From assembly GCA_051025295.1 (NCBI GenBank), contig JBMGJV010000003.1: a stretch of 64,000 nucleotides of DNA; one strand, written 5' to 3'. The position numbers and the translations under genes are program-made. The notes below the pieces were generated by a model that saw nothing but the letters and a program-made list of their open reading frames with translations, did not search any database and was not told the DNA's origin. The DNA comes from KBS-83 sp051025295. Its GTDB lineage: Bacteria; Acidobacteriota; Terriglobia; Terriglobales; Acidobacteriaceae. This document shows, piece by piece, positions 51,355-61,381 of this stretch; within the stretch, counting starts at the first letter, position 1; every line of letters begins with the position of its first letter.

Positions 51355-54300
51355 TCAGAAAGAGACTCTCCCCCCAATTTGCCAGAACCTTGGTTCGTGG
51401 GAACCCGTTGCGGCGCCGAAGTTTCCATTCGGCAGGTTGTTGTCCACGTTGGCATAGTTGGCACGATTGAAGAGGTTGAACACTTCGAAGCGCAATTGGA
51501 AGTTGACGCGTTCTGTGAGGACGAAGTTCTTATACAGATTCGCATTCGTTTCGAAGAAGTTTGGCCCACGGAACTGCATCGGTCTCTGGTTGCCCTCGCT
51601 GCCAAAGGCAGGAGTGGTGAAATCGGTCTTTGGAATGGCCCCGGTTAACCACGCCTTGTTGTCATGCGATTGCTTATACGTGACCACGTCGGGGTAGTCG
51701 AGATTGTTGCCGTCCGCGTTGTAGTCACCGCTTCCCGGCGCGTATCCAACGGCTGGATTCGCAGCCGAAGGACATGGCGCCGCGCTGTCGGAGGTGTCCT
51801 GGCACAGCGGGATATACGAGTTGAAGTTCGTTGGTGTCAGCGGATATCCCGACTGGAATACAGTCGTGCCGCTCAATCCGTATCCACCCGTAAGACGCCC
51901 GATCGCGCCCTTTCCGTCGTTGAGTCCTTTCAGCGAGTAGTTCCAGCTGAGCGAGACTCGATTGGGGACATCGAAGACGGACGGCGCATAATACCGGCCC
52001 GGATTATCCGGCGTGGGGTATGCCAGGGCGTCATCTTTCGAACTGGCACGCGTGTACGAAGCGTCCACGAACCCGCGAGAGAATCGTCCTCTAACTGCGA
52101 AGAAGACTGCGTGGTAGTTAGCGTAGCGATCATTCTGAACATAGGTGATCGAGCCGAAGCTAGGGTTGAGCCGGGTTGGTGAGATTCGTTCATGCGTGAT
52201 CAGGTCGCCTGGCTGGACATTGATGTCCACACCATAGGAGACGAGCCCGATCGCATTTCCATTGCTCGCCATATCGTAGGAGTGGGATGCGCTGTAGCCA
52301 ACGGAGGCGGCAAATGCCTTGTTGATCTGGCGCTCCACACTGGCGGACCAGATATTGGACTTGGGTGATTTCAGCAAAGGATCAATGCCGCCAATGGCGA
52401 AGTTCGCGCCCGTGACGCCGCCCTGTGCATTCAAGCCGCCAGAGAACGTTGGGAACGTGAATCCAAACGGGGGCTTACTCGTGTTCCCGAGTCCAAAGAT
52501 CGGAGCATTGGCCGACCCGGCAAAGAATACTGGCATGACCAGTCCGGGCGGGCTGCCGCGGAACTCCTCCTGCACGTTGGCGGATGTGAGCCAATTGTTA
52601 TAGATGCCGAAGCCACCGCGAACTACCCAGTCGCCTTTGCCCGTAGGATCCCACGCCACGCCAACACGCGGACTGTACAGGTTGTTGACCGAGTGGAGCA
52701 GGGCATTGTGAGTGGCCTTGGCATACCCATTGGCGATCTGTTGCTGGCGGGTCGTGCCTGTGCCGAGATAGAAGTTGCCGAAGACAGTCGAGGGGCTCTT
52801 CGACCACGGATTGCCGCTGTCATCGTAGCGGAGACCCAATGTAAGAGTGAGGTTGTTCCTCGCTTTCCAGGTGTCCTCGACGAAGATTCCAAAGGTTCTG
52901 GCCGCGGCATTCCAATTCCAGAGCTGCTGCGTGCCGGTTGCCGGGTTGTAGGTGACGCCGTTCTCGTTGGTGGGCGCGTCTTGAGCGAGCTTCAGAAGAT
53001 TGTCGAAAGCGAACTTTGGCTGCGACCACGGACCCTGGAATGGCTCAACGTCATCGCCGTACCAGCCTTCGTATCCAAGTTTGAGCGTGTGCGTGCTGCG
53101 AACGTGCGTGAGCACATCGCGCCAGTGATAGTTGTGTTGAATGAAGTCGCCCTGCGCGAAGCCCACACCGTAGGCCTGGCCGCTATCTGCGTTGATGCCG
53201 TTCACGGAGATTGAGGGCACCGTGTAGTCTTTCGCACCGCTACCCGACACGCCCTCTACCCGACTCTGTCCTGCGGTGACTTCGTTCAACGTGGCGCCGG
53301 AGAAGGTGTGCGTCCATGAGACCTGGCCAGCTACCTGCCAGGTGTGATTCAACGTGGAGAACTGTGGCATCGGCGAGGCCGCGCCATTTTCAAGAAGCGT
53401 CCGGAAAAGACTGACGTAGATCCGTTCCTTCTTGAACCCCTGATCGATGCGGGCAAAGTACTGGGTGCCATTGCGAATCTGCGTGGCGCCGAACGAGCCC
53501 TGGTCGATCATGGGCAGATCGCAGGGGACGCCGTTGCCGCCGCATGCGGAGCCAAAGACATCCTTTGCCGTTTGCTGGACGCTGACCGCACCCACCCCGG
53601 TTGGCGTGTACTTGGTGAGTACCTGGGTGCCGACCGTGTTCGGATAGTTCGTCTGCGCAAAGGAGATGAACTGCGGGTCTGCGAAGGTAACAAATCCGCC
53701 CGAGCTCGCGGACGCTCGCAGGGGCTCTACCGCGAAGTAGAAGAAGCTATTGTGGTGCGGAAAGATCGGACCGCCGATGGAGAAATCCATGTTGTTCGAG
53801 TGGAAGGGCTTGTATGGATTGTCCTTGGACGTGACGAAGTGCTGGTTTGCGTACATGCCCTGGTAGTTGAACCAGTCGGCCGCCGCACCGTGAAACTGGT
53901 CCGTGCCCGAGCGGGTTGTGAAGACCGTCTGCAGGCCTGCTGCGCGGCTGTGCTCGACCGAGTAGGTATTCACCTGAACGCTGGTTTCCTGGATGGATTC
54001 CGGCTGAGGCGTCAGGTTCAACACGCCCTGCCGGATGCCGCTGGTCACGTCCAGCCCATCGATCACGTACTGATTGTTGTTCTGTCCCTGGCCATTGGCG
54101 CTGGCGTCGACCTGCTCTTCAGTGGAAAAGTTATCGACACCGGAAGCGGGGCTGCCGGATGTGCTGGTGCCTAGCCCGGAGACGCCGGGCGCCAGCGTCA
54201 CAAGGGTGACGAGGTTGCGACCAACAATAGGCAACTCAGTCACGGCCTGGTTCGACAGCGTGAGCTGAGTGCGGGTATCTGCCGTATCTACAATGGGAGT

Positions 54301-54672
54301 CGCCGTGGTTACGACGATCGACTCCGACGCCGACCCCACCTTGAGAGCAATGGGAACGTTCAGATTCTGTTCGGTCAGAAGGGTCACATCTGTCTGAACC
54401 TTCGAGAATCCCGCGGCATCGGCCGTGATTGTGTATTTGCCGGGAGCCAGACTGATAAATCGATAGTTGCCGGACGCATCTGCCGTAGCAACCTTGGTCG
54501 CTCCCGTGGCGTTGTTGACGAGTTGCAGCGAAGCGTTCGCGACATCTGCTCCTGACTGGTCTTGAACAACGCCCTGAATGCTCGCGGTGAACTGAGCGAG
54601 CACGGGAGTTGCCATCAGAATGAGCAGCACGCAAAGCACACGGATAGCGCGACAATTCACGAGCCGAGCCAT
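51355..54672 (-). CDS. Oar-like TonB-dependent outer-membrane receptor
   Basis: A 1105-residue receptor with signal peptide (RVLCVLLILMATPVLAQ), an N-terminal carboxypeptidase-regulatory-like beta sandwich (SIQGVVQDQSGADVANASLQ, NYRFISLAPGKYTITADAAG), a plug domain (TELPIVGRNLVTLVTLAPGV), and a large barrel ending FWQIGGRVSF with C-terminal Phe. This architecture is widespread in Acidobacteriota and is thought to import oligosaccharides or peptides. No clear TonB box. ATG 54672 has GGAGG 5 bases upstream; the frame is open to 54801. A LacI-like operator is 72 bases upstream of the start. Confidence 0.92.
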   Translation of the reverse strand: MARLVNCRAIRVLCVLLILMATPVLAQFTASIQGVVQDQSGADVANASLQLVNNATGATKVATADASGNYRFISLAPGKYTITADAAGFSKVQTDVTLLTEQNLNVPIALKVGSASESIVVTTATPIVDTADTRTQLTLSNQAVTELPIVGRNLVTLVTLAPGVSGLGTSTSGSPASGVDNFSTEEQVDASANGQGQNNNQYVIDGLDVTSGIRQGVLNLTPQPESIQETSVQVNTYSVEHSRAAGLQTVFTTRSGTDQFHGAAADWFNYQGMYANQHFVTSKDNPYKPFHSNNMDFSIGGPIFPHHNSFFYFAVEPLRASASSGGFVTFADPQFISFAQTNYPNTVGTQVLTKYTPTGVGAVSVQQTAKDVFGSACGGNGVPCDLPMIDQGSFGATQIRNGTQYFARIDQGFKKERIYVSLFRTLLENGAASPMPQFSTLNHTWQVAGQVSWTHTFSGATLNEVTAGQSRVEGVSGSGAKDYTVPSISVNGINADSGQAYGVGFAQGDFIQHNYHWRDVLTHVRSTHTLKLGYEGWYGDDVEPFQGPWSQPKFAFDNLLKLAQDAPTNENGVTYNPATGTQQLWNWNAAARTFGIFVEDTWKARNNLTLTLGLRYDDSGNPWSKSPSTVFGNFYLGTGTTRQQQIANGYAKATHNALLHSVNNLYSPRVGVAWDPTGKGDWVVRGGFGIYNNWLTSANVQEEFRGSPPGLVMPVFFAGSANAPIFGLGNTSKPPFGFTFPTFSGGLNAQGGVTGANFAIGGIDPLLKSPKSNIWSASVERQINKAFAASVGYSASHSYDMASNGNAIGLVSYGVDINVQPGDLITHERISPTRLNPSFGSITYVQNDRYANYHAVFFAVRGRFSRGFVDASYTRASSKDDALAYPTPDNPGRYYAPSVFDVPNRVSLSWNYSLKGLNDGKGAIGRLTGGYGLSGTTVFQSGYPLTPTNFNSYIPLCQDTSDSAAPCPSAANPAVGYAPGSGDYNADGNNLDYPDVVTYKQSHDNKAWLTGAIPKTDFTTPAFGSEGNQRPMQFRGPNFFETNANLYKNFVLTERVNFQLRFEVFNLFNRANYANVDNNLPNGNFGAATGSHEPRFWQIGGRVSF

Positions 54673-54743
54673 AGAACCTCCACGGAATGTTTCAAAAGTG
54701 GCCCGCGTTTTCTTTAGCGATGTCTGCTTTAGGTGATGCAGAC

Positions 54744-54761
54744 GTGGAAAACGTTTGCTGG
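54744..54761. promoter_or_regulatory. Putative LacI-family operator, TonB-dependent receptor promoter
   Basis: GTGGAAAACGTTTGCTGG, centred on AAACGTTT. Its right half GTTTGCTGG is identical to that of the site upstream of the GH127 gene, and GGAAAACGTTT is identical to the site upstream of lacI/araD. 72 bases upstream of the receptor start. Confidence 0.65.
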
Positions 54762-54842
54762 CGACTGTGTATAGGTGTTCCAGGAGGCGATTGTCAACCA
54801 CTTTTTCGTAATGCCCGATAAGTCGAGAACAAGCTGCGCGCT

Positions 54843-56603
54843 TTAGCGCTTCCAGCCCTTGTTCTTGACGAGTCCCACACCTTCGCGGATCGTGACGAGC
54901 TGGTCGGCGGGAACTTTCCGGTACTGCTCGCGCAGCCCGTTTGGCCAGAACACCTCGACATCAGCGATCGAGACTGAGCCCAGTCCAAAATGCAGACGGG
55001 GATCGTCGCAAGAGTAATAACTCGACTGACTCACGACAGCCTGTGCTTGTACCTTCGTCCCGTAGCGCACCAGAACCCGGGCTCCGATGGCGCTATGGTT
55101 CGATTTGACTCCTTCGAGCTTTACCTTGAGCCAGTGCTCGGTCCCGGGCACGTCGTTTCTCAGGAGCGAGGGCGGCTCATTCAGGTTCACAATCAGCACG
55201 TCCATGTCGCCGTCGTTGTCGAAGTCGCCGAAGGCGCAGCCCCGGCTGCTGTGAGGGGCGGCGAGTCCGCTGCCAGCGGGTGGATCCACTTCTTCGAACG
55301 TTCCATTGCCCAGGTTGCGGAACAGGACCCGGGGAGTCTTGTACGGGTACTGCGGAAGTTTGCGCTCCACCTCGGGGTACACGCTTCCAGTGACGAAGAA
55401 GACATCTGGGTTCCCGTCGTTGTCGAGATCCACGATGCCGGCGCCCCAACTGGTGAAGCGCGTCTCAACCCCGATCCTTGCGGTTCGTGTCACCTCGTCG
55501 AAGTTGCCGGTGCCATCATTGCGGTAGAAGCCGCAGGTGTCGCCGATGAAGTGGGTCTTGAACAGGTCGAGGTGGCCGTCCAGGTTGTAATCGCCCAGGC
55601 CAACCCCCATTCCAGCCTGTTCCATACCGTCGTCACTCAACGCAACGCCGCGTGTGACTCCTTCTTCGCGGAACGTGCCGTCGTGATTGTTCATGAACAA
55701 CAGGCTAGGGGTGGAATCGCAGGCTACGAATATGTCGGGCCAGCCATCTTCGTCAAAATCGGCTGTAACGACCGTCATACCGTAGCTTTCGACCGCGCCG
55801 CCAATGCCCGCCTGCTTGGTGACGTCGGTGAAGGTTCCATCGCCATTGTTGCGATAAAGAGTATGCCTGCCGGTGGGGAGGCCACGAGGGCCACAGTTGA
55901 CCGGTACGCCTTTCCAGTTACACGTAGAGTTTTCGCCGGGCGCGGGAGCGTGTTCGATAGAGAAGCGTATGTAGTGGGAGACAAACAAATCGAGATGGCC
56001 GTCTCGGTTGTAGTCAATCCAGGAACAGCCGGCTCCCCATTGCGCCGGGCCGGAGTCCCACAACCCCGCCTGTTTCGTCACATCGGTGAAGGTGCCATCG
56101 CCGTTATTCCGATAGAGACGATTCTGCCCGAAGTAAGTGCAGAAGATGTCGTCGTAGCCGTCGTTGTTGTAGTCGGCGATGCACACCCCATTGGCCCAGC
56201 CGGCCGCATGAAGTCCCGCCTTTTCGGTGACATCGATGAACGTGCCGTCGCGATTGTTCTTATAAAGGCGGTTCGTCGCCTCCGGAGGATCGCCGCCGAG
56301 ACGTGTGCCGGAGAGCAGGAAGATATCCATCCAGCCATCGTTGTCGTAGTCGATGAAGGCGCAGCCGCAGCCATTGGCTTCGATGATGTACTTCTTCGAG
56401 TCGACGCCACCGTAGATGACAGGCGCCCGCAGGCCAGCAGCTGAGGCGACGTCAGTAAAGTGCGCGTTGAAGGGTCGCCCGGAGGGTGCCGGCCGGGGCT
56501 GCCCCTTCACATCGCGGGAGGCAATCCCCTGGTTTTGCCCGACGAGTTGCTGGGCCGAGGCGCACAGGGACAAAAGCACGAACGAACGGCGAGAGAGAGT
56601 CAT
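54843..56603 (-). CDS. CRTAC1 / FG-GAP and ASPIC/UnbV domain exported protein
   Basis: A 586-residue protein. The twin-arginine-like start MTLSRRSFVLLSL suggests Tat export. Tandem FG-GAP/VCBS repeats with calcium-type Asp motifs run through the middle (IDYDNDGWMDIFLLSGT, ADYNNDGYDDIFC, IDYNRDGHLDLFV, TADFDEDGWPDIFVAC, VDLDNDGNPDVFFVTG, GDFDNDGDMDVLIVN), forming a predicted beta-propeller. The C-terminus has the ASPIC/UnbV block (SNHSAIGARVLVRYG followed by HFGLGSVSIADVEVFWPNG). Such proteins are abundant in Acidobacteriota and often pair with TPR proteins. Third gene of the GH127-TPR-CRTAC1 run. Confidence 0.9.
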   Translation of the reverse strand: MTLSRRSFVLLSLCASAQQLVGQNQGIASRDVKGQPRPAPSGRPFNAHFTDVASAAGLRAPVIYGGVDSKKYIIEANGCGCAFIDYDNDGWMDIFLLSGTRLGGDPPEATNRLYKNNRDGTFIDVTEKAGLHAAGWANGVCIADYNNDGYDDIFCTYFGQNRLYRNNGDGTFTDVTKQAGLWDSGPAQWGAGCSWIDYNRDGHLDLFVSHYIRFSIEHAPAPGENSTCNWKGVPVNCGPRGLPTGRHTLYRNNGDGTFTDVTKQAGIGGAVESYGMTVVTADFDEDGWPDIFVACDSTPSLLFMNNHDGTFREEGVTRGVALSDDGMEQAGMGVGLGDYNLDGHLDLFKTHFIGDTCGFYRNDGTGNFDEVTRTARIGVETRFTSWGAGIVDLDNDGNPDVFFVTGSVYPEVERKLPQYPYKTPRVLFRNLGNGTFEEVDPPAGSGLAAPHSSRGCAFGDFDNDGDMDVLIVNLNEPPSLLRNDVPGTEHWLKVKLEGVKSNHSAIGARVLVRYGTKVQAQAVVSQSSYYSCDDPRLHFGLGSVSIADVEVFWPNGLREQYRKVPADQLVTIREGVGLVKNKGWKR

Positions 56604-56683
56604 GAGCGGAGCACAATGTGGCCTTCATATTGTCAGTATCGGAGCCATGAGTAAAGACGCTGACACCTCTTGAACGCCGGCAG

Positions 56684-58177
56684 CTACTGTGAAACGAAGG
56701 AAGTAACGACCAGCTTGTAACGGTTCTTTTCCGCTTCCTGTCTGGTTGCGTCCTGACGTGCTTTCGCCAGGCGCTTGAGCAGATCGGGTATCTCCGCTGG
56801 TTGATTGGTTTTTCGCAACGCGAGAACCAGGTGGTAGAGCGCGGACTGGTCGGTTGGGTTTTGCTCGAGAACTTTGCGGCACTCCTGGGCAGCTTCCGCG
56901 TACTTGCCGGAGTCCAGGTAGTACTTCGAGAGCACATTGTGAGCGGGAGTCAGAGAGGAATCGAGGGCGACGGCTTTTCGCGCCGAAGCGAGGCCTCTCT
57001 GGAACTCAGGCGAGCCAGGTTCCGGCGCTTTCTGCGAGAGAATCGCTGCCTTGAGATACCACAGAAACGCATCGCCAGGTGCCTTCGCGAGTTTGGCTTG
57101 CAAGGTTGCCAGCGCCTGCTCCGGATCTTTCTGGTTGCGCTCCTCGGCAACCATTCCCTGTGCGGCGGCACTCAGGCCCTGGAGCGGATCGAGCCGCTCG
57201 GACTTATCGAAGTCTGCCTGGGCCTCGTCATACTTGGCCAATTGGACATACAGGACGCCACGAGCAAGATAGAGGTCCGCCGCAGACGGCTGGAGTTTGA
57301 GACCCGCATCGATCATTTCGATGCCGGTCTGAAACGATTGATGACTCATCGCCAGGTTTGCGAAGTCAACATACAGCGAGGTCTCGAGCGGATTTTTGAC
57401 GATCGCGTCATGCAGGATCTGCACAGCATGCGGCGTGTCCTGGCAGGCCTCATAGACCTTTGCCGCGAATCGCATGGTGCTGACATCGGGATTGGCGTTC
57501 AGCAGCGGCTGCAGGGTCGCGAGCGCATCCTGGGGGCTCCCTGCAGCGAACTCCATCATGGCCAGTTCGCGGCGTGCGCGAGGGTCGTCCGGCTTCGACG
57601 CGAGTAGTTCTCGAAACAGCCGCAGAGCTTTCTCGGTTTGCTTCAGCTTCAGAAGGCAGGCGCCGTATTCCTCCACAGCGCCGGGCTGAGAATCCAGAAC
57701 CTGGCCGCTTTCAGAGAAATGCCGCACCGCAGTCACACAATCCGATCTCTTGTAGGCCAGAACGGCAAGCATGGCGTGACTGGTGGTGTCTTGCGGACGC
57801 AGCCGAAGAACATGTTCAAGCAGGGGCGCGGCACGCGCGCTGCCGGCTTCGTACTCGAGTTGAGCTGCGCCTTCGAGAGCCGGCAGATAGTCCGGAGACA
57901 GCTTCAGTGCCTTCGCATAGGACTGGCGCGCTGCGGCCTGATCGCCCTTGCCGGAGTAGGCCAGCCCTTGAAACATCCAAAGCTGCGGATTGCCGTGAGC
58001 GCCTTCGAGGAGGGGCTGCAGCAACTCCAAGGCCCGGTTGAACTCGTGGTGCTCGAGTGCGGACACGATCGACGCAGAGCGGTCGCTCTGCGTCTGCGCG
58101 ATGACCGTTAACGACAGTGCCAGAAATACCGCGACAAGAGCAACAACGATCGGATTGCGGCCGCAAGGGAGCTTCAT
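56684..58177 (-). CDS. Secreted TPR protein of the sugar-utilisation locus, copy 1
   Basis: A 497-residue protein with signal peptide (VVALVAVFLALSLTVIAQ) and about ten TPR units (FNRALELLQPLLEGAHGNPQ, LWMFQGLAYSGKGDQAAARQ, LYLARGVLYVQLAKYDEAQA). Parallel in length and repeat order to the TPR protein at 49698-51206, so a local duplication is likely. It lies between the GH127-like enzyme (48-base gap) and the CRTAC1 protein (80-base gap), all on the minus strand. Confidence 0.8.
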   Translation of the reverse strand: MKLPCGRNPIVVALVAVFLALSLTVIAQTQSDRSASIVSALEHHEFNRALELLQPLLEGAHGNPQLWMFQGLAYSGKGDQAAARQSYAKALKLSPDYLPALEGAAQLEYEAGSARAAPLLEHVLRLRPQDTTSHAMLAVLAYKRSDCVTAVRHFSESGQVLDSQPGAVEEYGACLLKLKQTEKALRLFRELLASKPDDPRARRELAMMEFAAGSPQDALATLQPLLNANPDVSTMRFAAKVYEACQDTPHAVQILHDAIVKNPLETSLYVDFANLAMSHQSFQTGIEMIDAGLKLQPSAADLYLARGVLYVQLAKYDEAQADFDKSERLDPLQGLSAAAQGMVAEERNQKDPEQALATLQAKLAKAPGDAFLWYLKAAILSQKAPEPGSPEFQRGLASARKAVALDSSLTPAHNVLSKYYLDSGKYAEAAQECRKVLEQNPTDQSALYHLVLALRKTNQPAEIPDLLKRLAKARQDATRQEAEKNRYKLVVTSFVSQ

Positions 58178-58225
58178 CGGTACTCGCGCGGATTCCTGGT
58201 GAGTTGTCTGCCTAGATCTACACCT

Positions 58226-61075
58226 TCAGATCCACACCTTCGAATCCACAGACGGTCCTGAGGCCGTGGGCCGATTGCTCTCTGGATCGCTCGGATATTC
58301 GCGTGGAGGTCCGCTCCGGTTCATGCGGGCGAAGTTCGGGACTGCCAGCATGGGGGAACCGTCCTCCCACTTGCCGGTGAGCACCATGACACCGCCGAGA
58401 AGGTCCGGACGCCATTCGGCTTGCAGTGGAGCGTCGCTTAATTTCCGTTCGATTTTGCCATTGTCCGCCGTCTCTACGTTGTAGACGAGCGGCCCATACT
58501 GCAAGGCGACGGTTCCCTGGTCAGCCTTGATGCGACTGTCGGCCACGACGCGTTGCGGCTCCATCGGCAGTTCCAGGTCGATGCGATCGCCCGCCTTCCA
58601 CTCACGTGTGACGATGGCATAGCCCTTGCTGATGATCGGTGTCTGTTCCTGGCCATTGATCGCAAACCGCTTCAGGCCCTGGACGTGGGGAGAGTCCTGG
58701 TAGAGCTTGCTGGTGGTGCGGTTCGGAACCCGCACATACACAGAGAAGGTTTTGGCCTCGTCAGGATTCACGGTGATCGTAACTGCCCCGTGCCAGGGAT
58801 AGTTCGTCTCCTGCGTGACTTGCACGTTGGTGCCTGCCACCTCGCCCACATGAATGCGGCTCCCCGCGAACATGTTGACGTACAGGCCGTCGTTGCTCTT
58901 TACATAGGTCCAGGTGGGAATCATCAGCAATGTGCGAGCCACGTTGCCGACGCAGCAGGGGCACACGTGCCACTTCGCGCGTTCCGTGTTCACCAGGGGG
59001 TTGGTGTAGCAGTAGCTCTGTCCGTCGAGAGCCAACCCACCCAGGACAGCGTTGTACATCGTCTGTTCGTAAAGGTCTGCATACTTCGCGTCGTGGTAGG
59101 CCAGGTTCAGTTTGTATTGGAAGAACACCAGTCCGCAGCTCGAACAGGTCTCGCAATAGGCTTCGTTGCGCAGTGAGTAATTCGGTCCGAAGCCCTCGGA
59201 GGTTTCACCGCTGCCGATGCCGCCCGTCAGGTAGTACTTGCGATTGACCATGTTGTCCCAGAGCGAAATCACCGCGCTTTGATAGTCGCGGTCCTGGGTT
59301 TCAGCAGCAATATCTGCCATGCCCGAGTAGAAATAGGTCGCACGAACGGCGTGTCCCACGGCTTCGTACTGCTGGCCCGGAGGCAGGTGGCTCTGGTCAT
59401 ACTCGTTTCCGCCGCGGCGCGAATCGAGAAGGAACTTGGCGAGCGCGATGTAAGCATCGCCGCGATGATTTCCTTCCTGGTCGTTGACGAACCGGCCAAA
59501 TCGCACCAGGGCCTGCTCCATCTCCTGGTGGCCGTCGAACCACTCCTTCTTGCCGGGTCCGATATTCGCGACCCAGCAGTCGGCCAGCTTCTTCGCGCCG
59601 TTGTACAGGCGAAGGTCTTTGCCGTCCGAGAGCGTGTAGTGATTGATCGCGGATTCGATGAAGTAGCCGGACACGTACCCTTCGTGATTGCCGCGATGCT
59701 CGGGCGACCAGCGCTCCGGCCACTCCTTGCGATCGGCGAGGATGTATGCGGTCTGCAGATAGCCGTCCGGCATCTGTGCAGCCAGGATGATAGGGATCCA
59801 CCGCTCCAGCGTAGTGTGCAACAGTTGCTGTGCCTGAATGATCTCCGGGTCGCCCTCTGGATCGACCATCAGGGCGATACACATGGACTCAACTGTCTGG
59901 TGCACCCAGGCATTCGAGAAGACAAAACCCTTGTGCTTGCCGTGCGGCTCGCCGCGGTTGGCCTTGGCGGCCTCGACGAAGTTGTCGATCCCGCCGTCAC
60001 CACGCATCGTGGGGATGTCGGTTTTCTCACACATCGCGATGCAATGCGGAATCCAGTTCACGATGAGAGCCTTGGCGCGTTCTTTCCACATCGGGCTCGT
60101 GATCGAATACTGCCGCGTGTACACGACATTGAGACGATTCGCGGGAGGTGCGGATTCCACGTGCACGCCGATGGTGTGCGCCGGCCCCTTGCTCTCAGAC
60201 GCCTCGAGCGCCAGCGTGTAATCGCCTGGTTGAGAGAACGTCGCCGTGGTCACAGTCGAAGCCGCATCGGCAAAGGCGACCGCGCCCGGTCCTGAAGCCT
60301 TGACCCAGCGAGCCCTGTTCCTGCGTGACTCTTCGAGCCACGTCACCTTACCCGAGAGATAAGTGCGACCGTTGCTGACGACAGAGCGGTCCACGCCCGC
60401 ATCGACCACCGGGGGAAGCGACGGATTCGGACCATAATTGAACACGCGCCATTCGAGGATTCCCGCCGGGCGGTCCTGCTGGGGGACCACTTCAATGCGG
60501 AGCTTGCTCGTCTTCACGGGTGCGAAGGTTGTGACATTGAAGGTGTCGAGCGCGACGCCAAGACCCCTGGCGTCAGACACCGGAACGAAGTCGTTGCCAT
60601 CCCAGTGGAGAATCCGGTAAGTCTCTGGCGCTGCGATCCGGTACACATAGCTGCCCGCGAATTCACCTGGGCGCGAGCGATCGACCGCCCAGTAGATCTC
60701 AACTTTGTCGACCTTGATGGGCTCCGTCCAATCGTACTGAACCCAGCTTTTGCGACTGGCCTGCGACGGGTCTGCCGACACGGCATAGTGCGCGTGCGAG
60801 CGGTCCAGCGAGTTCGCTGGTGTGAAGCCGTCGTTCAGGGCGGAGATCTTGTTTTCGCTCGCCATGGTCAGACTCGTTGGAATGGCTACCCGTGCGACGT
60901 TAAGCGGATGAACGGGCGCCTGGGCAAAGGACCGGCGGGCCGACAGGGCAGTCAGGACAGCGGATCCCCCGAGCCCCGTGAGGAACTCTCGACGGTTTGG
61001 CTCCGATGACTGGCTATTTTTCGGCGAACGGCGGGTGAATTGGCCCGGCGCGTCTGAACGGTGATTCCGACTCAT
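58226..61075 (-). CDS. Exported GH127 (DUF1680)-like beta-L-arabinofuranosidase
   Basis: A 949-residue protein. The Tat signal NRREFLTGLGGSAVLTALS is followed by an F5/8C-like carbohydrate-binding region (residues about 60-220), an Ig/PKD-like module (VVDAGVDRSVVSNGRTYLSG), then an (alpha/alpha) barrel catalytic domain. Family hallmarks are the NEAYCETCSSCG and HVCPCCVGNVAR blocks, with Glu and the Cys cluster that coordinates zinc in GH127, and the TWTYV/NMFAGS region. GH127 cleaves terminal beta-L-arabinofuranosyl residues of plant glycoproteins and polysaccharides. ATG 61075 has AGGAG upstream; the frame is open to 61186. An operator-like palindrome is 42 bases upstream of the start. Confidence 0.85.
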   Translation of the reverse strand: MSRNHRSDAPGQFTRRSPKNSQSSEPNRREFLTGLGGSAVLTALSARRSFAQAPVHPLNVARVAIPTSLTMASENKISALNDGFTPANSLDRSHAHYAVSADPSQASRKSWVQYDWTEPIKVDKVEIYWAVDRSRPGEFAGSYVYRIAAPETYRILHWDGNDFVPVSDARGLGVALDTFNVTTFAPVKTSKLRIEVVPQQDRPAGILEWRVFNYGPNPSLPPVVDAGVDRSVVSNGRTYLSGKVTWLEESRRNRARWVKASGPGAVAFADAASTVTTATFSQPGDYTLALEASESKGPAHTIGVHVESAPPANRLNVVYTRQYSITSPMWKERAKALIVNWIPHCIAMCEKTDIPTMRGDGGIDNFVEAAKANRGEPHGKHKGFVFSNAWVHQTVESMCIALMVDPEGDPEIIQAQQLLHTTLERWIPIILAAQMPDGYLQTAYILADRKEWPERWSPEHRGNHEGYVSGYFIESAINHYTLSDGKDLRLYNGAKKLADCWVANIGPGKKEWFDGHQEMEQALVRFGRFVNDQEGNHRGDAYIALAKFLLDSRRGGNEYDQSHLPPGQQYEAVGHAVRATYFYSGMADIAAETQDRDYQSAVISLWDNMVNRKYYLTGGIGSGETSEGFGPNYSLRNEAYCETCSSCGLVFFQYKLNLAYHDAKYADLYEQTMYNAVLGGLALDGQSYCYTNPLVNTERAKWHVCPCCVGNVARTLLMIPTWTYVKSNDGLYVNMFAGSRIHVGEVAGTNVQVTQETNYPWHGAVTITVNPDEAKTFSVYVRVPNRTTSKLYQDSPHVQGLKRFAINGQEQTPIISKGYAIVTREWKAGDRIDLELPMEPQRVVADSRIKADQGTVALQYGPLVYNVETADNGKIERKLSDAPLQAEWRPDLLGGVMVLTGKWEDGSPMLAVPNFARMNRSGPPREYPSDPESNRPTASGPSVDSKVWI

Positions 61076-61116
61076 GAAGGACTCCTGCAAACTGCTCGTT
61101 CCGCCGGGGTGGGCAT

Positions 61117-61134
61117 CCAGGAAACGTTTGCTGG
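61117..61134. promoter_or_regulatory. Putative LacI-family operator, GH127 promoter
   Basis: CCAGGAAACGTTTGCTGG, a near-perfect 18-bp palindrome (8 of 9 pairs) centred on AAACGTTT. Same core as sites at 54744 and 62518. The typical CG-centred LacI/GalR operator. Lies in the 306-base gap between the GH127 gene and lacI, in which no other feature is seen. Confidence 0.75.
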
Positions 61135-61381
61135 CTGAGTAGCGTAAAGCTCCGAAGAGCCGTTGTAAAGAGAAACACTCGCCCAAATGAGCGCCCTGCG
61201 ACCCAGCCTGGGTCGTTCCCGAGTGGCAGCCTACCAGCAGTGATCGTGGAAGTGACCGCCTCGCCGTCTTCTGGGCGACTTCCTACAGTTAGATGAGCGT
61301 CATCCCTCGGCAGCGTCCGAAATGGCGAGCTGCTGCGGCGCGACAGAACTTCGCAGCAGGTGCAAACTCCTGTTCCTTACC

